From the NCBI GenBank assembly GCA_026125585.1, contig JAHCLD010000005.1, positions 1-34,261 of the forward strand: DNA of 34,261 bases, written 5' to 3'. Positions 25,467-33,141 of this stretch are shown here, piece after piece. The notes under the pieces were generated by a model. It was not told the origin of the DNA and searched no databases. It was given only the letters and a program-made list of their open reading frames with translations. A program made the translations under genes and the position numbers. Numbering within the stretch: position 1 is the first letter of the stretch; each line of letters begins with the position of its first letter. Source of the DNA: Burkholderiales bacterium. GTDB taxonomy: Bacteria > Pseudomonadota > Gammaproteobacteria > Burkholderiales > SG8-41.

Positions 25467-26155
25467 CACGACCTCCCGGCGTCCGCCACACCCGCAGCTT
25501 CCAGCACCCGGGCATGCAGTTCCTGGGCAAAGGCATCCAGCTCGGCGGCGATGTCGCGGTTGGCGCGCACCGCGAAGTTGTACGCCAGCACCGCCGGTAT
25601 CGCGACCGCGAGGCCGAAGGCCGTCATGACCAGCGCCTCCCCGACCGGCCCGGCAACCTTGTCGATGGTAGCCTGGCCGGTGAAGCCGATCCCGACCAGC
25701 GCGTGGTAAATGCCCCAGACGGTCCCGAACAGCCCGATGAAGGGCGCGGTGGCACTGACCGATGCGAGCACGCCGAGTCCGCTTTCCAGCCCCGCCATCG
25801 AGCGGCGCGCGGAACGGCGCAGGCCGCGCGACACCCGCTCGGCCAGTCCCGATGGCCGCTTTGCGGTGGCTTCGGTCCTTGCCATATCGAGCGCAGCGCC
25901 CGCGAGACTCCGGAAAGGATCACCGCGGGAATCCGCGCCCATCGCTTTCAGCGCAGCCTCACTGTCGGCCGCGCCCCAGAAAGCCTGCAGGCTGCGGAAG
26001 CCGCGGCGGTGCACGCACCAAAGCACCCAGGACTTGGCCAGTATCAGGTACCAGGTTGCGACCGACATGATCAGCAACAGCAGCGCCGTCGTCTTTTGCA
26101 CGGCATCGGCCTGCGCCAGGATGCCCAGAATGCCGCTTGCAGCCAGTTGTTCCAC
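25466..26155 (-). CDS. exbB: Biopolymer transport protein ExbB (MotA/TolQ/ExbB proton channel)
   Basis: ExbB forms the pentameric inner-membrane channel around ExbD. The 229-aa product has three membrane helices: TTALLLLIMSVATWYLILAK, then GLGVLASVSATAPFIGLFGT, then MTAFGLAVAIPAVLAYNFA, which is the conserved proton-channel signature. It starts at a GTG with GGAGGG eight bases upstream, at the tonB stop, and overlaps exbD. Confidence 0.95.
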   Translation of the reverse strand: MEQLAASGILGILAQADAVQKTTALLLLIMSVATWYLILAKSWVLWCVHRRGFRSLQAFWGAADSEAALKAMGADSRGDPFRSLAGAALDMARTEATAKRPSGLAERVSRGLRRSARRSMAGLESGLGVLASVSATAPFIGLFGTVWGIYHALVGIGFTGQATIDKVAGPVGEALVMTAFGLAVAIPAVLAYNFAVRANRDIAAELDAFAQELHARVLEAAGVADAGRS

Positions 26156-26159
26156 GAAT

Positions 26160-26804
26160 TCAACCCTCCAGGGAAAATACGATGGGCACGATCACCCAGG
26201 CGTCAATCACTTCGTCGCCGCGGCGCGCCGGCAGGAAACGCCAGCGCTCCACGGCATGTTTCGCGGCATCGTCCAGCACAGCCGAACCGCTGGATGCGCT
26301 CACCTCGACCCGCAAGGCTCGTCCCGCTGCGCTCACCAGCACCCGCAGCTGGACACGGCCGCCTTCACCGCGCCTGCGGGCGGCCGCGGGATAGGACGGC
26401 GCAGGATTGTTCAGATAGGCCGCGTCAAACCGCGGCGGCACGACCACTGCAACCGGTTTAGCTGGTGGCGACGGGTCCGCCGCTGCCGCCGCAGGCTTGT
26501 GTGACGGTGTCGAAGGTGTATCGACAGGCAAGGCCGTCTCGGTTGTGATGGCATTCGGCAAAGGGGTTTCCGGTACCAGCGGCGCCCGGGGCTGCACCGC
26601 CGGTTGCGGGCGGGATTGCTTGGCGGCAGGCGGTGGCGGCGACTGCGGCGGCGGCGCCTGGGGCAAAGGCTGCGGCGGCGCGATCAGGCTGACCACGATC
26701 GGCTCGATCGCCTTCTTCAATTCCGGATTGGCCTGCAGCACGACATGGAACAGCAACGCGTGCACGACAACCACCAGAACCAACCGTGCTGCAATGCCTG
26801 TCAT
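26160..26804 (-). CDS. tonB: Energy transducer TonB (linked to exbBD)
   Basis: This second TonB of the window is 214 aa. It has a membrane anchor (ARLVLVVVVHALLFHVVL), a Pro/Gln-rich spacer, and a C-terminal domain (PAPSYPAAARRRGEGGRVQL, HAVERWRFLPARRGDEVIDA). It stands in the order TBDR-tonB-exbB-exbD, so it is the likely motor for the metallophore receptor just upstream and perhaps for ZnuD. Its C-terminal domain resembles the other TonB but the linkers differ. Confidence 0.94.
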   Translation of the reverse strand: MTGIAARLVLVVVVHALLFHVVLQANPELKKAIEPIVVSLIAPPQPLPQAPPPQSPPPPAAKQSRPQPAVQPRAPLVPETPLPNAITTETALPVDTPSTPSHKPAAAAADPSPPAKPVAVVVPPRFDAAYLNNPAPSYPAAARRRGEGGRVQLRVLVSAAGRALRVEVSASSGSAVLDDAAKHAVERWRFLPARRGDEVIDAWVIVPIVFSLEG

Positions 26805-26864
26805 GTATTCCGGTGGTCCTTGCCTGAGCCGGGCACGCGCCGTGCTGCCGGATTGCTTTTCCCG

Positions 26865-29012
26865 TCAGAACTTCGCCTGCACGCCCAGCGTCACCGTGCG
26901 CGGCGAGCCCGGTGCAACCCAGGTGTGCTGGAAAGACTGGGTGTAGTAGGTCTCGTCGAACAGATTGTCGATGTCGAGCGAGAAGCGCAGCTTCGGACTG
27001 ACACGGTAGTACGCCACCAGTTTGGCCAGCGTGTAGGACGGCAGCTCGAAGGCCGCGACGCCGGTGTTCGCCTGCACCTGGGTGCGCGCCTCGCCGAGAC
27101 GCTTGCCGGTATGGGTGATGCCGCCGCCCAGACCGTAACGGCCGTTGGCGGCCGCGCCTTCGTAGACCAGCAGCACGCTGCCGTTGACCTGCGGCACGTT
27201 GAGCAGACGGCCACCGACTTCCAGCGTGTTGTCTTTTTCGACCGTGGCATCGTTATAGGTCAGGCTGGCGTTGATCCGCCAGGAACGGGAAAGTTGTCCG
27301 GTCAGGTCCAGATCCAGACCCTTGCTGCGCACTTCGCCGGCGAGGACCGAGAAACCGGGATTGGCCGGATCGGCGGTCAGCACGTTTTTCTTGCGAATGT
27401 CGAAGACCGCGAAAGTCGCTCCCAGGGAACGCGCCGCGTTCTCCCATTTCGCGCCCGCCTCGAGCGCGCTGCCGGATTCCGGATCGAAAGCGGCGCCGGC
27501 CACATTCGTGCCGTTGTTGGGACGGAAGGACTTGCCGGCATTGCCGAATACCGTCCATTGGCTGTTGGGCAGGAAACTCAACCCGACGCGCGGCGATGTG
27601 GCGCTGGGACTCTGGGTGGTCAACAGGCCGGTGCGCAGGTTCAACAGCTCCTGTTCATGGCGGTCGTGACGCACCCCGGCCAGCAGCCGCCAGGACGAGC
27701 CCAGCTTGATGACATCCTGCGCGTAAAAAGCGAGATTGCGCTGGTCTTCCCGGGTCTGCGTGTTGGGGGCCGGCGCGGGCTGGGGCTGGCCATACACCGG
27801 ATTGAACACATCGATCGCGTAGGGCGAACCCGCCGTCGGATTGACACGCAGCATCAGCTGGTCGAGCCGGAAGCGGTAGGTCTCCGCGCCGAGAGTCAAT
27901 TCGTGCTCGAAACCGCCGGCGATCAGCCGTCCGACAACCTCACCCTGCAGGGTCAAATCTTCGGAGGTATAGTCGCGATAACGCCGCTGCCGGCGCAGGG
28001 TCTGATTGTCCGGCTGCAGGGTGGGCTGGGCCTCGGTCGAGAACCCCTGCATCTCACCGGCCTTGTAGGACAGCGCCAGCTTTCCGGTCCAGCGCGTGCT
28101 GAAATCATGTTCCAGCATGAACTGGTGGGTCTGGTTCTCCAGCGTGACCTTGCCGTCGGCCGGCTCGCCGAGGAACCGTTCCCGCGGAATCGCGCCGAGC
28201 CGGTTGTTGACCGCGACCACGCCGCGATCGAGCGGCGTTTTGTGGCTCAGCCACTCGCCGCTGTAATCAAGGCGCGTGTCACGGCTGATCTTCCACGTGA
28301 ACGCCGGCGCGAACAGCGAACGGTCGGTATCGACGAAATCACGGAAACCGTCGCGGCTCTCCACCGCCACGTTGAGCCGGTAGGCGAAGTTTTCGGTGAT
28401 CGGCCCCGTGGAATCGATGGTGCCGCGACGGAAACCGAAGCTGCCGACATAACCCTCGATCGCATGCGCCGACTGCCACAGCGGCCGCTTGGTCACGATG
28501 TTCAGCGTGCCGCCAGGCTCGCTGGTGCCGTAGAGCGAGGCCGCCGGACCCTTGAGGAATTCGATGCGTTCGACGTTGGCCATGTCGCGCTGGGCATTGA
28601 AGCCGCGATTGCCGGACAGGCCGTTGCGCAGCAGCGACATGCCGTTGTTCATGTCGCCGGCCAGTCCGCGGATGGCGATGTTGTCCCAGAGGCCGCCAAA
28701 ACTGTTCTGGCGCGACACGCCGCCGACATAATCCAGCGCGTCGTCCAGGCGCGTCGCGCCCAGATCGTCTAGCGTCTGCCGTGACAACACGCGCACCGCC
28801 TGCGGCACTTCGAGCAGCGGCAGGTCGGTCTTGGTACCGCTGGCTTCGTCGGCATGGTAGGTGCCGCCCTGCTGGCGGCCGACAACCTCGACCGCGGGCA
28901 GGGTGATGACACCGGCATCGCCGGCCGGCGATTTCTGGGCAAGCGCCTGCGTCGAAGCCAGCGCGGCCAGAACGGCCAGAACGGGCGACATTTGCTTGTA
29001 CTGTTGTTTCAT
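26865..29012 (-). CDS. TonB-dependent metallophore/siderophore-type receptor
   Basis: A receptor of about 715 aa with signal peptide (ends near ALAQ), a TonB-box-like TLPAVEVVGR, and a plug of the siderophore type (EVPQAVRVLSRQTLDDLG, LDYVGGVSRQNSFGG, IEFLKGPAASLYGTSEPGG). The barrel ends SPRTVTLGVQAKF. GGGGA five bases before the ATG at 29012 sets the start. The family usually imports ferric siderophores. Here, in front of tonB-exbBD and Zur-like/ZIP genes, a zinc-metallophore or zinc-cobalamin-like cargo is a possible alternative. The ligand cannot be read from the sequence. Confidence 0.9.
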   Translation of the reverse strand: MKQQYKQMSPVLAVLAALASTQALAQKSPAGDAGVITLPAVEVVGRQQGGTYHADEASGTKTDLPLLEVPQAVRVLSRQTLDDLGATRLDDALDYVGGVSRQNSFGGLWDNIAIRGLAGDMNNGMSLLRNGLSGNRGFNAQRDMANVERIEFLKGPAASLYGTSEPGGTLNIVTKRPLWQSAHAIEGYVGSFGFRRGTIDSTGPITENFAYRLNVAVESRDGFRDFVDTDRSLFAPAFTWKISRDTRLDYSGEWLSHKTPLDRGVVAVNNRLGAIPRERFLGEPADGKVTLENQTHQFMLEHDFSTRWTGKLALSYKAGEMQGFSTEAQPTLQPDNQTLRRQRRYRDYTSEDLTLQGEVVGRLIAGGFEHELTLGAETYRFRLDQLMLRVNPTAGSPYAIDVFNPVYGQPQPAPAPNTQTREDQRNLAFYAQDVIKLGSSWRLLAGVRHDRHEQELLNLRTGLLTTQSPSATSPRVGLSFLPNSQWTVFGNAGKSFRPNNGTNVAGAAFDPESGSALEAGAKWENAARSLGATFAVFDIRKKNVLTADPANPGFSVLAGEVRSKGLDLDLTGQLSRSWRINASLTYNDATVEKDNTLEVGGRLLNVPQVNGSVLLVYEGAAANGRYGLGGGITHTGKRLGEARTQVQANTGVAAFELPSYTLAKLVAYYRVSPKLRFSLDIDNLFDETYYTQSFQHTWVAPGSPRTVTLGVQAKF

Positions 29013-29060
29013 CCTGTTCCCCGGAAAATCAGTGCGCACGGCTGAAGCCCGCGGCAACGT

Positions 29061-29792
29061 TTAATGCGATTTGTGTTTGATCACAAAAGTCAGCGAAGCG
29101 AACAGTCCCCTCTTGGCGGCCTTGGCCGGATCGTCCGGCGGCGCGTCATAGGCTGCGCTGATCACGTTCAGGCCGTCATTGCGCACACGCAGCGTGACGC
29201 TGCCGTCCTTCCCGGTGACCAGCGGTTTGGCTTCGGGATCGCCGACATAATCGCGGGTGACCTTGGCGCCGGCGACCGGCTTGCCGTTGAACAGCACGCG
29301 CACGGTCATCGACTCGTCCCTGTGGTGCGGCAGTGCCGCCTTCAGCGGCACGATCTGCAGCACCTGGCCCGGCAACGGCTTCAGCGGCGCCTTCAGCGAC
29401 TCGCCCAGGAACACCGCGTACTTGACGTAGCGCCCGCTCTCCTCGGCGCCCGGCACCTCGTCGCGGCCCTTGTTGACCCACTTGCCGTCCGGCCCCTTGC
29501 TCCAGTAGCCGTTGTCGAGCATGCCAGTGATCACCGCCGGCAGCGGCTTGGCATCGACCAGCAACAAGTGGTCGGTCTTGCGCAGCGATACCGGCACCGG
29601 CGCGCCACTCGCGTCGTAACCGGCCACTTCCTTCACCTTGTCATGGCGGCGGATCATGTCGAGGTCCTCCGCACCGTGGCCGTAGATCATCGCCAGCTGC
29701 CCCGAGCGCTCGGCGAACCAGATGCCGTGCGCCTGCGCGCCCAATCCCAGGACGCACAGCAGCGCGCCTGCCCACCACTTCGCTTGTGTCAC
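29061..29792 (-). CDS. DUF4198 periplasmic protein (NikM/YcnI-like metal-associated)
   Basis: DUF4198 proteins are exported beta-rich proteins often next to metal receptors. The 243-aa product has a signal peptide ending AQA before His22 (HGIWFAERSG), so the mature protein begins with His, as in other copper/nickel/zinc proteins with an N-terminal His. The middle has MIYGHGAEDLDMIRRHDK, and the C-terminal half an Ig-like FNGKPVAGAKV. The start is a GTG with GAGG five bases upstream. It is first in the long minus-strand zinc operon. Confidence 0.88.
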   Translation of the reverse strand: MTQAKWWAGALLCVLGLGAQAHGIWFAERSGQLAMIYGHGAEDLDMIRRHDKVKEVAGYDASGAPVPVSLRKTDHLLLVDAKPLPAVITGMLDNGYWSKGPDGKWVNKGRDEVPGAEESGRYVKYAVFLGESLKAPLKPLPGQVLQIVPLKAALPHHRDESMTVRVLFNGKPVAGAKVTRDYVGDPEAKPLVTGKDGSVTLRVRNDGLNVISAAYDAPPDDPAKAAKRGLFASLTFVIKHKSH

Positions 29793-29811
29793 GATTACCT
29801 CTCCCTGTTAT

Positions 29812-29826
29812 TGCAACAAGGTTGCG
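29812..29826. promoter_or_regulatory. Candidate Zur-type operator 1 (DUF4198 promoter)
   Basis: TGCAACAAGGTTGCG matches TGCAA-N5-TTGCA with one change in the last base. It lies directly downstream of the -10 TATCAT of the DUF4198 promoter (minus strand), the same geometry as the site before ZIP. Confidence 0.65.
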
Positions 29827-29855
29827 ATGATAGCCGCGCCTGGACATTTACGCAA
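29827..29855 (-). promoter_or_regulatory. Promoter of the zinc operon (DUF4198 start)
   Basis: On the minus strand TTGCGT (29850-29855), 17 bp, TATCAT (29827-29832). The -35 matches three of six and the -10 five of six bases. Both elements touch the TGCAA-type sites. Confidence 0.55.
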
Positions 29856-29865
29856 CCCAGTTGCA
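29851..29865. promoter_or_regulatory. Candidate Zur-type operator 2 (between DUF4198 and yidD)
   Basis: CGCAACCCAGTTGCA matches the inverted repeat with one change in the first base. It overlaps the -35 of the DUF4198 promoter and is 39 bp centre to centre from operator 1. It also lies just upstream of a -10-like TATACT (29889-29894) before yidD. Confidence 0.6.
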
Positions 29866-29900
29866 ATTAAAGGCGCGGCAAGCAAGCTTATACTTCCGGC

Positions 29901-30128
29901 ATGAAACGCCTGCTGATCCTGCTGATCGACGCCTACCGCCTGCTGCTGTCACCCTTCTTCGGCACGCAGTGCCGGTTCTGGCCGACCTGCTCGGCCTATG
30001 CGCGGGAGGCCATCGACACCCACGGCGCGATCAAGGGGACTTGGTTGACGATCAAGCGGTTGGGGAAATGCCATCCGTGGCACGAGGGCGGCATCGACAA
30101 TGTGCCACCACGGCCTCCGTCAGGGTGA
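29901..30128 (+). CDS. yidD: Membrane protein insertion efficiency factor YidD
   Basis: YidD is a small membrane-associated protein thought to assist YidC in inserting proteins. The 75-aa product has the family features MKRLLILLIDAYRLLLSPFF, C-RFWPTCSAYAREAI with its Cys, and LGKCHPWHEGGIDNVP. It is usually found between rnpA and yidC; here it stands alone, divergent from the zinc operon and sharing its operator region. No Shine-Dalgarno is seen, and TATACT ends only six bases before the ATG, so the transcript may be leaderless. Confidence 0.95.
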   Translation: MKRLLILLIDAYRLLLSPFFGTQCRFWPTCSAYAREAIDTHGAIKGTWLTIKRLGKCHPWHEGGIDNVPPRPPSG

Positions 30129-30131
30129 TAG

Positions 30132-30159
30132 GCGGGCGCAGCGGGCAAGTTGCGCCCGC
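30132..30159. terminator. Terminator-like hairpin between convergent yidD and rlmI
   Basis: GCGGGCGCA and TGCGCCCGC form a perfect 9-bp stem with a 10-base loop, four bases after the yidD stop. A second small stem follows and then TTTT near 30177-30180 on the plus strand. It may serve both converging genes. Confidence 0.55.
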
Positions 30160-30181
30160 GGCCTGCAGACCGCCGGTTTTA

Positions 30182-31363
30182 TCAGGTGCTGACGCGCAAC
30201 AGCAGGCCTTTCAGATACTCCCCTTCGGGAAAATTCAGCGCCACCGGATGATCCGCTGACGCATGCAGCCAGCGTTCGATCCGCGCATCCACCCCGGCAT
30301 CCAGCGCCGCGCCGGCGACGATCTTCTGGAACAGGTCCGCGCTGACGCCGCCGGAACAGGAATAGGTCATCAGCGCGCCGCCGGGCCTGAGCAGCTTGAA
30401 GCCGAGCAGGTTGATGTCCTTGTAGGCGCGCGCGGCTTTTTCGGCATGGGCCGCGGTCGGCGCGAATTTCGGCGGGTCGAGGACGATCAGGTTGAAGCTG
30501 CGGCCAGCGTCGCGGAATCTGCGCAGGGTCTGGAACACGTCGGCCTCCAGCCATTCGGCTTCCGGCAAACCGTTGCGCGCGGCATTTGCCCGTGCCGCAG
30601 CCAGCGCCGGGCCGGAGCTGTCGATCGCAGTGACCGACTTCGCGCTGCCGGCCAGCGCGTTCAGCGCGAAGCCGCCGCAGTAGCAGAAGCAGTCGAGCAC
30701 GGTTTTGTCTTTGGATAAACCGCGCAACAGCAGGCGGTTGTCGCGCTGGTCAAGGTAGAAGCCGGTCTTGTGGCCCTGCTCTGCATCCACAACGAATTCG
30801 AGGCCGTGTTCACGCACGGTGAGCGGCACGCCCGCGGCCTCGCCGCGCAGCAGTCCGTTCTGCGGCGGCAGGCCTTCAAGCGCGCGCACGTCGGCATCCG
30901 AACGCTCGATCACCCGCACGACGCCGGGCAGCACCGCCAGCGCGTCGGCGATCGCGCCGCGCCAGCGCTCGGCGCCGGCGCTGAGCAGTTGCACGACCAC
31001 CGTGTCGCCGTAACGGTCGGCGACGACGCCGGGCAGGCCGTCGGATTCGCCGTGCACGAGGCGCAGGCTTTCGCCGGCGATGCCCTGACGCGCGGCGGCG
31101 GCCGTCGCGACGCGCCGCATGAAGAATGCGGCGTCGATGTCGCCGGCGTTCCAGGCCCAGACGCGGGCGCGGATCTGCGATTCCGGACTGTACGCGGCGA
31201 CGGCAAGGAAAGCGCCGTCGGCCGAACGCACTTCGACGGTGTCGCCGAGCTGCGGTTCGCTTTCGACTTTCGCGATGCCGCCGGAAAACACCCAGGGGTG
31301 CCGACGCTTCAGCGATTTCTCGCGGCCGGGCTTGAGGATCAATTTATGCATGGAGAAATTCAT
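30182..31363 (-). CDS. rlmI: 23S rRNA (cytosine-1962-C5)-methyltransferase RlmI
   Basis: RlmI methylates C1962 of 23S rRNA with S-adenosylmethionine. The 393-aa product has an N-terminal PUA domain (LILKPGREKSLKRRHPWVFS), a central EEHB-like region, and a Rossmann methyltransferase domain (VLDCFCYCGGFALNA, LIVLDPPKFAP, LLRPGGALMTYSCSGG). The catalytic Cys is probably the one in YSCSGG. The start is taken at 31363 (MNFSMHK); 31351 is possible. In-frame sequence further upstream runs through a repeat element and is not coding. Confidence 0.93.
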   Translation of the reverse strand: MNFSMHKLILKPGREKSLKRRHPWVFSGGIAKVESEPQLGDTVEVRSADGAFLAVAAYSPESQIRARVWAWNAGDIDAAFFMRRVATAAAARQGIAGESLRLVHGESDGLPGVVADRYGDTVVVQLLSAGAERWRGAIADALAVLPGVVRVIERSDADVRALEGLPPQNGLLRGEAAGVPLTVREHGLEFVVDAEQGHKTGFYLDQRDNRLLLRGLSKDKTVLDCFCYCGGFALNALAGSAKSVTAIDSSGPALAAARANAARNGLPEAEWLEADVFQTLRRFRDAGRSFNLIVLDPPKFAPTAAHAEKAARAYKDINLLGFKLLRPGGALMTYSCSGGVSADLFQKIVAGAALDAGVDARIERWLHASADHPVALNFPEGEYLKGLLLRVST

Positions 31364-31411
31364 CCGGTAATTGGTCAATGGCGCGGCATCGCGGGCTTTT
31401 TGGCCCTTCAT

Positions 31412-31519
31412 GCAGGGTGGGCAAAGCGCCCCCCAAGGGGACTTCCTTCGGGGCGCACCGTGCCCGCCATCTGGCGTTCGGTGTATCCGCGTGGGCACGC
31501 TACGCTTTGCCCGCCCTGC
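31412..31519. repeat. BIME/REP-like palindromic element between xerC and rlmI
   Basis: Left arm GCAGGGTGGGCAAAGCG (31412-31428) and right arm CGCTTTGCCCGCCCTGC (31503-31519) are inverted repeats with 16/17 match. Inside are two further inverted pairs: GCGCCCC/GGGGCGC (about 31426-31457) and GTGCCC/GGGCAC (about 31460-31498). The GTGGGCA...TGCCC(G/A)C core is a repeat type seen in many proteobacteria. It fills most of the 177-bp gap. Confidence 0.75.
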
Positions 31520-31540
31520 GCACTTTACCCATCCCAGGTG

Positions 31541-32476
31541 TTACTTTTTCTTTGCCCGGGGATGTGCGGCGTCGTAAATCTTCGCAAGGTGCTGGAAATC
31601 CAGCTGCGTATACACCTGTGTCGTCGAAATGCTGGCATGCCCCAGCATTTCCTGCACCGCGCGCAGGTCGCTGCTCGACTGCAGCACGTGCGAAGCGAAG
31701 GAATGGCGCAGCATGTGCGGATGGACGCGGGCGGCGACGCCCTGCTGCTGCGCGCGCTGGCGCACGCAGAGCTGCACGGCGCGCGGCCCGAGGCGCCGTC
31801 CTTTCGGGTTGACGAACAGCGCTTGCGCATCCGCCTCCGGCATCGCCGCGCGCTGCGCGAGCCAAGCCTGCAGCGCCCGCACGGCGTGGCTGCCCACCGG
31901 CACGATGCGCGTCTTGTTGCCCTTGCCGGTGACCCGCACCGTGGCGTCGGAAAAGTTGACGTCGCCGGGTGCGAGCCCGGTCAGTTCCGACAGCCGCAGC
32001 CCGGAGGAATAGAACAGCTCGAGGATCGCGCGGTCGCGCACCGCCAGCGGGGCGCTGTCCTCCAGTTCGACCAGTTGCCGCGCCTCGTCCGGCGACAGCG
32101 CCTGCGGCAGGCGTTTTGCGCTTTTCGGCGCGCGGATGCCGAGGCAGGGATTCTGCGCGCAGCCGTGGTCGCGGGCGAGATAGTGGTAGAAGCCGCGCCA
32201 GGCCGACAGCATGCGTGCAAGGCTCCTGCCGTCGAGGCCACGCCCGTGCAGTTGCGCGATGCCGCGCCGGATGTCGTGTGCGGTCAGTTGCGCCGGCGCG
32301 CGATCGGCGGCAAGGCGCAGCAAGGCCTCGATGTCGCGCCGGTAGTTCTTCGCGGTGTGCGCCGACAGCCGGCGCTCGTGGGTCAGGTGGCGGATGTAGC
32401 CGTCGAGCTGTGCGGCGGAAGCCGGGAGGATCGCCGCTGCGGGCGCTGCGGGATGTTTTCGCCCGCGGGCGGTCAC
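31541..32476 (-). CDS. xerC: Tyrosine recombinase XerC
   Basis: XerC, with XerD, resolves chromosome dimers at dif. The GTG at 32476 overlaps the DUF484 stop (GTGA) and gives 311 aa. The N-terminal SAM-like domain (LDGYIRHLTHERRLSAHT) is followed by the catalytic domain with Arg (SGLRLSEL), Lys (GKGNK), HxxR (HMLRHSFASH), His (LGHAS) and the nucleophile Tyr (TTQVYTQLD). All catalytic residues are present. Longer in-frame sequence upstream belongs to DUF484 in another frame. Confidence 0.96.
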   Translation of the reverse strand: MTARGRKHPAAPAAAILPASAAQLDGYIRHLTHERRLSAHTAKNYRRDIEALLRLAADRAPAQLTAHDIRRGIAQLHGRGLDGRSLARMLSAWRGFYHYLARDHGCAQNPCLGIRAPKSAKRLPQALSPDEARQLVELEDSAPLAVRDRAILELFYSSGLRLSELTGLAPGDVNFSDATVRVTGKGNKTRIVPVGSHAVRALQAWLAQRAAMPEADAQALFVNPKGRRLGPRAVQLCVRQRAQQQGVAARVHPHMLRHSFASHVLQSSSDLRAVQEMLGHASISTTQVYTQLDFQHLAKIYDAAHPRAKKK

Positions 32477-33114
32477 GCCGGTTCCAAGTGGCGCCGCAGG
32501 CAGGCGGCGACGATTTCGCCGATGCGCGTCAGGTACAGCGTGCCCATCTCGGGATAGAAGCGCTGGGCGTCCTCGCTCGCCAGCGCGAGCAGGCCGAAGC
32601 AGTCGGCGCCGCGCAGCGCGACGTAGGCATAGGACTTCAGCAGCGGCGCGGACTCGCCGAAAAACGCCGCGGTGTCGGCCATCGCCAGCGGCCCGCAGTG
32701 CGGATGCACCAGCCCGGCGGCGAAAACCTTCGTCGCCTCCGACACGCCGGCGTCGGCGGTGGCCGGGTGCCACAGCCTGAGCGCGACGTGCGGCACCGAG
32801 AAATCCTCGCGCAGGTTGAAATCCACGGCATGGCGCAGCGCCGCCAGGTCGCGCGCGCCGATCAGCGCCAGCGCGAGGCGGTGCACCTTTTCGCTGATCA
32901 CGTCGTTCTCCTCGCCGAACTGGATCATCTCGGTGAGCTTGCCCTCGAGCTGCTTGCCGCGCTCGCGCAGCGTCAGGATCTGGCGCTCGCTGATCGATAT
33001 CGCCCGCCCGCCGTGCGGATGGGGAATGAACACGTCGGCGACGACGTCCGCGTAATGCTCGAAAAATTCCGGGTGTTCCTTCAGGTACGCGGCTACGTCA
33101 TCGGGCTTCATCAT
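32473..33114 (-). CDS. DUF484 family (GAF-like) protein
   Basis: DUF484 proteins are conserved between dapF and xerC; their function is not established. The 213-aa product begins MKPDDVAAYLKEHPEFFEHY, has a helical segment (SISERQILTLRERGKQLEGK) typical of the family, and a GAF-like domain. AAGGA favours the ATG at 33111 over that at 33114. It is followed by xerC with a 4-base overlap. Confidence 0.92.
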   Translation of the reverse strand: MMKPDDVAAYLKEHPEFFEHYADVVADVFIPHPHGGRAISISERQILTLRERGKQLEGKLTEMIQFGEENDVISEKVHRLALALIGARDLAALRHAVDFNLREDFSVPHVALRLWHPATADAGVSEATKVFAAGLVHPHCGPLAMADTAAFFGESAPLLKSYAYVALRGADCFGLLALASEDAQRFYPEMGTLYLTRIGEIVAACLRRHLEPA

Positions 33115-33141
33115 GATCCTTGCTGGATTCGTTAAGGCTGT

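Noticed and set aside
26604-28772. A 722-codon open frame on the plus strand
   Set aside because: It is antisense to the metallophore-type receptor and tonB, with no family features; the minus-strand genes explain the region.
31364-31498. N-terminal extension of RlmI
   Set aside because: The in-frame sequence runs through the palindromic repeat element and does not match the family; the PUA domain begins right after 31363.
32477-32773. N-terminal extension of XerC
   Set aside because: It overlaps DUF484 in another frame; the GTG at 32476 gives the normal length and the expected overlap.
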